This document shows positions 39,488 through 44,316 of a stretch of 44,316 nt of DNA, piece by piece. Every line of letters begins with the position of its first letter. The first letter of the stretch is position 1. The position numbers and the translations under genes were made by a program. The stretch comes from a virus. A model generated the notes under the pieces. That model had not been told where the DNA came from and did not search any database. It saw nothing but the letters and a program-made list of their open reading frames with translations. The stretch lies in the IMG/VR virus record IMGVR_UViG_3300032245_000985, positions 1 to 44,316 of that record; one strand, 5' to 3'.

Positions 39488-40126
39488 TTATTTGATCAAT
39501 TCTGAGTGTGCCACAGTTCTTAGATAAGGCTTAATTTTACGGAAAGATTTTGGAAATCTTTGCTGTGCCTGCTCATCTGACAATGCTGCAGTAACAATTA
39601 AATTTTCTCCCTGTTTCCAGTTAGCCGGTGTAGCCAATTGATGTTTAGCAGTGATCTGTAATGAATCTACTACTCTCAATATCTCATCAAAATTTCTACC
39701 TGCTGATGCTGGATAGTCTAATCTCAATTTAACTTTCTTATCTGGCCCTATCACAAACACAGTTCGCACAGTCATAGTGTCTGGAGCACTATCTCTCACC
39801 ATGCCATACAACTGACTTACACGTCTGTCATTATCTGCTATCAGAGGATATTTAGGCAATTGACCTTGAGTTTCGTGTATATCGTTCAACCATTGGTCGT
39901 GATTATCTAAGTTGTCCACACTTAATCCAATCACTCGCACTTCACGTTTTTTAAATTCAGGCAATAGTTTTTGTAAAGTACCTAATTCAGTGGTGCACAC
40001 TGGAGTAAAATTCTTTGGATGTGAAAACAGTATGGTCCATTGATCATTAATGAATTCATAAAAATTAATTGTTCCATGACTGGTGTTAGCAGTGAAGTCT
40101 GGTGCTATATCATTTATTTGTATCAT
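39488..40126 (-). CDS. 1-Cys peroxiredoxin (Prx6/AhpC-TSA family)
   Basis: 212 aa. The peroxidatic Cys sits in FTPVCTTEL after SHPKNFTP, with conserved Arg in the DSAPDTMTVRTVFVIGPDKK region. The C-terminal extension (WKQGENLIVTAALSDEQAQQ) and lack of a second resolving Cys mark the Prx6-type 1-Cys group. It reduces peroxides using cellular thiols. It has a strong Shine-Dalgarno AAAGGAG and a TTGACT/TAAATT promoter about 25 bases upstream. Alongside SOD at 23655 it gives the phage two oxidative-stress enzymes. Confidence 0.92.
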   Translation of the reverse strand: MIQINDIAPDFTANTSHGTINFYEFINDQWTILFSHPKNFTPVCTTELGTLQKLLPEFKKREVRVIGLSVDNLDNHDQWLNDIHETQGQLPKYPLIADNDRRVSQLYGMVRDSAPDTMTVRTVFVIGPDKKVKLRLDYPASAGRNFDEILRVVDSLQITAKHQLATPANWKQGENLIVTAALSDEQAQQRFPKSFRKIKPYLRTVAHSELIK

Positions 40127-40150
40127 AATATCTCCTTTGTTGATAATGTT

Positions 40151-40179
40151 AATTTAGTATTAAATACTACGAAAGTCAA
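40151..40179 (-). promoter_or_regulatory. Sigma70-like promoter for the peroxiredoxin
   Basis: On the minus strand TTGACT (40174-40179), a 17-base spacer, TAAATT (40151-40156), then a 24-base leader with AAAGGAG before the ATG at 40126. Confidence 0.45.
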
Positions 40180-40186
40180 TAGTCGT

Positions 40187-40216
40187 AAAATAAAAAAGTG
40201 AAAAGTTAGACACTTT
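40187..40216 (-). terminator. Possible Rho-independent terminator after the curlin cluster
   Basis: On the minus strand AAAGTG (from 40216) pairs with CACTTT (ending 40195) around a 10-base loop, followed by a T-rich run (40187-40194). The stem is short and AT-rich. It lies in the 154-base gap 40127-40280, the longest non-coding stretch here. Confidence 0.4.
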
Positions 40217-40280
40217 CATTAAAAAATAAAATATTTTTTTGTGTTTAAACGAAAAGTTAAAATTTAATTTTGTTTAATTT

Positions 40281-41696
40281 TTAATTGCCTTGACGCACTG
40301 TGGTTGTGCCGCAACCGCCCAATGTCACGCAGTTGGTTGTTATATTATAAGTCTGACCACCGGTCTGTGCGAGATCCACACCTGCTGGTCCACCCAGGTT
40401 GTTGATCACTATAGTGGCCTTGTTCTGAGTTGTGCCAGATTGTGCCACTGTGGCACTATTACCATTGCCATTCAGTGTGATATCCAGATAGTGATTGGCA
40501 CCTGTGCCTGACTGTGTGGTACTCACAGTGTTGTTGTTGCCCGTGACGGAATTGAATAACAGTTTGTTATCTCCCGACTGTGTGCTGGTGATAGAATTGT
40601 AATTGCCACTTACAGAGTGTTCCATATAATTGCCCACTGTGCCCACATCACGATTCTGTTGAGTGGTCACTGTGTTATAACTGCCCTGCACATCCACTTT
40701 CTGATAGTTGTTGCCCAATTGATTGCCGCTCAGTGTGCCGTCTGACAGATAGCCTTGATTGAGATTGAGAGTGTTGTTGCCCGTGCCAGACACATTTAAA
40801 TCTATTAAATTTTTACCTGTGCCACTGTTCTGTCTGATAGTGGTAGAGTTGCTGTTGCCTGATATGGTGGCAGTTTGCTGTGTGGTGCCTGTGATTTTAT
40901 TATTATTACCTTTTTGAGTAATTGTGGTGGTGTTGTTGTTACCCACTTGATCTATATAGATCTCATTGCCGTTGTTGATGGTATCAGTCCTGCTTCTATT
41001 GGCAGTGATATTGATCTGTTGTCCACTGGTAACGTTGCTGGTGTAAACACTGCCACCATATCCACCTGCTTGACCACTGGCAGTACCTCCTGTGGCACTG
41101 TAGTAACCACCATTGACTAGAGCGCCATTATTGATCACACAGGTTGCCGATCCAGAATACAAGGCACAATTTTGCCAGCCTGCAGTGCTGGTCCAACCCT
41201 GAGCAAAACCATTGGTTCCATGTATACCAAACTCTGGATTATATAAAATGTTAGGACCACCATTGAACGTCAGTGACGGGTTGATAATATGCGGTCCATA
41301 GTTGCCGGCCCAGTAGCCGCCATCTTTGCCATAGAACTCTACCTTAACATACGCAACCGTGGCACATGATCCGCCACAGTTGGTAGTTGTTGTTGTATAT
41401 GTTGTGGGGGTTGAGGCTCCGTAGACCAAGGTATTGGATAGCTGTGCTGTGTTTACAATAGCATTACTGCTGTTGTAAAACACCATCCTTATAACGAATG
41501 GATCACCAGGTGCTCTTCCACCACCATCCATGGCCTGAGTAGACAGTGTGAATGTCCCACCAGCCCGCATGTCATTGTTGAATACCACTGTCTGACTTAC
41601 TGTTGTAAAATTATAGGCCATTTTGATGGCATTGTTGATGGCCATTGCTGTATTACTAAAAAATAATAATAATAAAATTATAAAAATTTTTCTCAT
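40281..41696 (-). CDS. Secreted curlin-repeat (CsgA-like) protein, 471 aa
   Basis: An N-terminal Sec signal peptide (MRKIFIILLLLFFSNTAMA) is followed by a non-repeat region (20-240) rich in Gly, Asn and Tyr with paired Cys (TTTNCGGSCATVAYVKVEFY). The C-terminal half consists of curlin-type repeats on the Q-x-G-x-x-N pattern: DQVGNNNTTTITQKGNNNKI, TISGNSNSTTIRQNSG, SITSTQSGDNK, STTQSGTG, TVAQSGTTQNKATI. Curlin repeats form stacked beta amyloid. Its ATG overlaps the FecR-gene stop. Roles could be a host-surface aggregate or a virion decoration; neither is shown. Confidence 0.82.
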   Translation of the reverse strand: MRKIFIILLLLFFSNTAMAINNAIKMAYNFTTVSQTVVFNNDMRAGGTFTLSTQAMDGGGRAPGDPFVIRMVFYNSSNAIVNTAQLSNTLVYGASTPTTYTTTTTNCGGSCATVAYVKVEFYGKDGGYWAGNYGPHIINPSLTFNGGPNILYNPEFGIHGTNGFAQGWTSTAGWQNCALYSGSATCVINNGALVNGGYYSATGGTASGQAGGYGGSVYTSNVTSGQQINITANRSRTDTINNGNEIYIDQVGNNNTTTITQKGNNNKITGTTQQTATISGNSNSTTIRQNSGTGKNLIDLNVSGTGNNTLNLNQGYLSDGTLSGNQLGNNYQKVDVQGSYNTVTTQQNRDVGTVGNYMEHSVSGNYNSITSTQSGDNKLLFNSVTGNNNTVSTTQSGTGANHYLDITLNGNGNSATVAQSGTTQNKATIVINNLGGPAGVDLAQTGGQTYNITTNCVTLGGCGTTTVRQGN

Positions 41697-42811
41697 TTTT
41701 GTATCACTGTTATGGTTGTGCTGCCACCTGAGTTAACTCTATTCTGAATACTCACTGGTCCTTGACCTTGTATAATTGTGCTGTTCTGACTTCTTGGAGT
41801 TTTGATACACTGATTGTTACTGCCATCATTTTTACACAATGTTACATCAGTGGCACCCACACTGGCTTTTACTCCTGTGTTGGGATCATAATCAGGCAAT
41901 AAACTGTCTTTGTCTTGTGCAAGAGCACTTTTTAATATTGTTTTTCTTTCATTTTTTATTTGTTGTTCTAATATATCAAAAATGTTGGCTAAGAAATTTT
42001 GTCCCAATAAATCTTCCAAAAGAGGATTATCACCAAACTCATTTCTGCTTTTTAATTCATCTTTTAAAAAATCCTTGCTATCTAATAGATTTTCATTCAG
42101 CATGCTGGCTGAATTTTTTTCTGATTTCTCATCTTCCTGTTGTTTGGCGATTTCTTTTGGAGGACTCACAATCAATAGGTTATTAATAGTATCTAAATTT
42201 AAACTCAGTATTGCAGGTTTTAATGGAGCTGTGTTTCTGTTCTCTACTCGAGTGCCTTGAAATGGTTGATTTAAAGTAACTGTGCCTGCGTTATTCATTA
42301 CATCAATTATGCCTGTTTTACAATCTCGTTCTATATCTGCCCAACCTTTGGGACAACTAGGCAATAAAATAATGGTACTGGCTCCCACTTCATCCACAGT
42401 GGCAGTAAAGTCTGTGCCTCTCACTGCAATGGTGGCAGATGGTGTGTTGATATTAACTGAGTTGGGATCTTTGTGTGCAATAGCACCTGAAGCATATCTC
42501 ACAGTGCCTTCAGCAAACTTCATGGCCAGTTTACCTGTGCCTTTTTTAGGATCATACACGAAATCATCTATTACAAGTTTGGAATTTTCATTCACTTCCA
42601 CTTTGGTAGCATCTTCAAATGTTATGCCCACTTTGCCTTTGGCAGTATTCACAGCATCCTGCATCTCTATGCCTGTGCCTTTGGTGCCTGATATGGTATT
42701 CTTATTTCTCACAATAGACCCTGGTGCTGCTGTTTGTTCTGTGATGGTTCCTATGGCTGCTGAGTATACAGAAGTGGTGTACAACAGCATTAATAATACG
42801 ATCTTTTTCAT
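41693..42811 (-). CDS. FecR-domain protein with signal peptide and curlin-like tail
   Basis: 372 aa. Signal peptide 1-18 (MKKIVLLMLLYTTSVYSA). The FecR domain lies at about 35-150: GKVGITFEDATKVEVNENSK, LAMKFAEGTVRYASG, VNINTPSATIAVRGTDFTAT, the standard ending TPxATxAVRGTxF. A charged coiled-coil-like middle (210-300, many Glu/Lys) precedes a C-terminus QNSTIIQGQGPVSIQ ... TTITVIQK, which reads as curlin repeats. It has no membrane anchor and no sigma-factor-type region, so it is not a classic TonB-linked FecR regulator. Location suggests it is a partner of the curlin proteins. Confidence 0.82.
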   Translation of the reverse strand: MKKIVLLMLLYTTSVYSAAIGTITEQTAAPGSIVRNKNTISGTKGTGIEMQDAVNTAKGKVGITFEDATKVEVNENSKLVIDDFVYDPKKGTGKLAMKFAEGTVRYASGAIAHKDPNSVNINTPSATIAVRGTDFTATVDEVGASTIILLPSCPKGWADIERDCKTGIIDVMNNAGTVTLNQPFQGTRVENRNTAPLKPAILSLNLDTINNLLIVSPPKEIAKQQEDEKSEKNSASMLNENLLDSKDFLKDELKSRNEFGDNPLLEDLLGQNFLANIFDILEQQIKNERKTILKSALAQDKDSLLPDYDPNTGVKASVGATDVTLCKNDGSNNQCIKTPRSQNSTIIQGQGPVSIQNRVNSGGSTTITVIQK

Positions 42812-43626
42812 TATCTTGAATTCACGTTGATGTTAAAGTTGTTGCTGCTGCCTGTGGTTTTAATATCCACAGTGCTGTCCACTGCAATGCCTGACTGTGC
42901 TATGGTGTGCGTGTTGAGGTTACCGCTGACAGAAAGATTGGTCCAATGCCCTAGAGCTCCTCCACCTGATTGTGTTATAGTGGCAGTGTTCTGATTGCCT
43001 GTTATATCCAATATGACCAAACCTTTAGTGCCACTTTGAGTGATAGAAATATTATTGAGATATCCTGTCACACTAGCAAAAGATAAATTATCCACTCCTG
43101 ATGTGACGCTGTTGTATGTGTTCACATCTCCAGCTGTCAGCAACAGCACTGTGTTTCTCATGCCTGTGATTGATATGTTGGTTTCGTTAAAATCTCCTGT
43201 TTCAACCACATACAAAGATATGCCCGATGTTTCTGTCTTGCCATCTGAATTCACATCTACGTAGCCTAGGTTGCCATATCCTGTAGAATAGTACACAAAA
43301 GTATTGGGGGTAGATAATTTGCAGTCAGAGCAAGTGAGACCCGCTCGGTCTTCACTGTCTTCAAAATTAGTAACTATGGAAAATTTTAGATAGTTGCCAG
43401 ACCCTATCTGTCTGATGTCTACGTTTTGACCATCACCATACATCATGGCAGGATTAGCGTACCATATAGGTCCATCCACTCCACCTAGACGATTGGCTGA
43501 ACCATCCTGTTCCACATAGATGGTAGCATAATCTCCCAGTTGATCGATGTAGGCTTCGTTATCAGCTGCCCAGCAGGCTGCCGAGGAAAGTATCAGTCCT
43601 GCTGTTAACCAATGTAGAAGCCTCAT
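42811..43626 (-). CDS. Secreted curlin-repeat protein, 271 aa
   Basis: Signal peptide 1-21 (LTAGLILSSAACWA ending before ADNEAY). Repeats resemble CsgB/CsgA: IDQLGDYATIYVEQDGSANR, IRQIGSGNYLK, NISITQSGTKGLVILDI, TATITQSGGGALGHWTN, HTIAQSGIAVDSTVDI. Two Cys (about 98 and 101, LTCSDCKL) form a possible disulfide in the non-repeat part. Its stop overlaps the FecR-gene ATG by one base (TAATG). AAGGA precedes its own start. Confidence 0.8.
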   Translation of the reverse strand: MRLLHWLTAGLILSSAACWAADNEAYIDQLGDYATIYVEQDGSANRLGGVDGPIWYANPAMMYGDGQNVDIRQIGSGNYLKFSIVTNFEDSEDRAGLTCSDCKLSTPNTFVYYSTGYGNLGYVDVNSDGKTETSGISLYVVETGDFNETNISITGMRNTVLLLTAGDVNTYNSVTSGVDNLSFASVTGYLNNISITQSGTKGLVILDITGNQNTATITQSGGGALGHWTNLSVSGNLNTHTIAQSGIAVDSTVDIKTTGSSNNFNINVNSR

Positions 43627-43635
43627 CCATCATCC

Positions 43636-44316
43636 TTAATGATTCTGCTGTATGTTGACTAGGTTGTTGCTGCCAGTCACACTCATAGTGGTAGTATTAG
43701 TGTTGCCTGACGTGGCATTCTGTCCCACGTTCAAAGTATTGCTGCCACCAGTCACAGTCAAACTAGATGAGCTGTGTCCCAGTCCTTGTTGTGCAATGCT
43801 GATACCGTTGGACGATCCTATTATGCCCACAGTGGCCGAGTTGCCTGTGGCATCTCCACCCACCTGTCCAATTCTCACATCGTTGCTGCCACCCTGTATG
43901 GTCACTGAAGCAGAAGCCTTGTCACTGGTTGAACCCGAACCAAATGTGGTAGAATCTAAACCTAACAAGCTGCCTGAAGTAGAGGGCACTGTGATATCAT
44001 TGGTCAAAGAAGATCCTTTGCCCTGTAACACAGTCACAGTGTTGCTGTTGCCACCTGTGATGCTCACAGTTTGACTGTTCAGAGTACCATTGGCACTTTG
44101 ATTCACAGTGTTGCTGTTGCTGTTGGCACCCGATGTTCCAATATTTGTGGTCACAGAGTTAGCACCACTGTTGCCTCTAACGTTCACATTGGTAGTGTTG
44201 GTGTCACCATATATGGTTTGATTGATGGTGTTACCTGCACCTGTGCTCACAGTGTCCACGATAGACGTGTTGTTGTCACCGGTCGCTGAGTAGTTCGTTG
44301 TGCTGGTTCCTGTGGA
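43636..44316 (-). CDS. Curlin-repeat protein, C-terminal part (runs off right edge)
   Basis: The frame is open from the right edge to a stop at 43636, so the N-terminus (and any signal peptide) is outside; the GTG codon at 44257-44259 is not its start. The visible part is almost pure degenerate repeat: GNTINQTIYGDTNTTNVNVR, SNSNTVNQSANGTLNSQTV, NVGQNATSGN, LVNIQQNH. Asn, Thr, Ser, Gly and Gln dominate. It is nine bases from the 271-aa gene, so a minimum of four genes form the cluster. Confidence 0.78.
   Translation of the reverse strand, partial: STGTSTTNYSATGDNNTSIVDTVSTGAGNTINQTIYGDTNTTNVNVRGNSGANSVTTNIGTSGANSNSNTVNQSANGTLNSQTVSITGGNSNTVTVLQGKGSSLTNDITVPSTSGSLLGLDSTTFGSGSTSDKASASVTIQGGSNDVRIGQVGGDATGNSATVGIIGSSNGISIAQQGLGHSSSSLTVTGGSNTLNVGQNATSGNTNTTTMSVTGSNNLVNIQQNH

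Noticed and set aside
1-44316. Search for tRNA genes, CRISPR arrays, integrase, transposase, or attachment sites
   Set aside because: None seen by eye: almost all DNA is coding, gaps are short, and no spaced short repeats or recombinase motifs appear. A tRNA scan would be the decisive test.
36841-44316. Possibility that the right end is bacterial chromosome rather than phage
   Set aside because: The strand, gene packing, late-type boxes and presence of SpeD beside a fibre gene are continuous with the phage part; I keep it as phage but flag that the FecR/cyclase/curlin genes would look at home in a bacterium.

Overview
The window looks like an internal piece of a T4-like (myovirus) phage genome that infects an AT-rich marine heterotroph of the SAR11/OM43 kind. 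The grounds are a gp44-type sliding-clamp loader, PhoH, a gp31-like GroES, a DEDDh exonuclease, a spanin/holin cassette, a long tail-fibre block, and the auxiliary genes typical of marine T4-like phages (deformylase, HesB/IscA, SpeD, QueD, 2OG oxygenases). Genes overlap by 1-60 bases, gaps never exceed about 160 bases, and (A/C)ATAAATA boxes like T4 late promoters sit just before start codons. The host assignment is inference. I see no integrase, tRNA, IS element or CRISPR array.

Layout. 1-2345 (minus): proteostasis genes for ClpA (runs off the left edge), peptide deformylase and DnaJ. 2392-5389 (minus): predicted holin, small membrane proteins, overlapping o-/i-spanin genes and two conserved phage proteins. 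5472-6185 (plus): phoH. 6186-10752 (minus): clamp loader, a hidden 58-aa membrane protein, nitroreductase-like protein, GroES, a DnaE-like fragment and small phage proteins. 10760-17277 (minus): a tail-fibre/adhesin block with recurring N-terminal modules, Ig-like repeats and a PA14/GLEYA-like lectin domain. 17320-17607 (plus): zinc-ribbon protein. 17604-17939 (minus): A-type Fe-S carrier.

18024-21862 (plus) is the most distinctive region. It is a five-gene operon with its own promoter, and every internal junction is a four-base ATGA overlap. It encodes three different 2OG-Fe(II)-type hydroxylases, a class III aminotransferase and a GATM-family amidinotransferase. It reads as a small biosynthetic or modification pathway around an amine/guanidino group and could be an undescribed system. 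Facing it on the minus strand (21873-30940) are a radical SAM enzyme with an extra zinc-type N-terminus, SufE, superoxide dismutase, UV-damage endonuclease, two glycosyltransferase-like proteins, a QueD/PTPS homologue, a HIT protein, an exonuclease and several unknowns.

30974-36812 (minus): small membrane proteins and a 1564-aa tail fibre with a C1q-like domain and a low-GC insert bounded by a direct repeat. 36841-44316 (minus): SpeD, a membrane CHASE2-adenylate cyclase, a 1-Cys peroxiredoxin, then a cluster of three curlin-repeat proteins and a FecR-domain protein, the last running off the right edge. Amyloid-like secreted proteins, FecR and a cyclase in a lytic-phage context form a second unusual module.

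Two promoter classes are visible. Sigma70-like promoters (TTGAnn / TAYAAT or TAATAT) end 5-9 bases before the ATG of at least nine genes and so imply leaderless mRNAs. T4-late-like (A/C)ATAAATA boxes precede structural and some auxiliary genes. I worked without searches; family calls rest on motifs read by eye and memory of the families.
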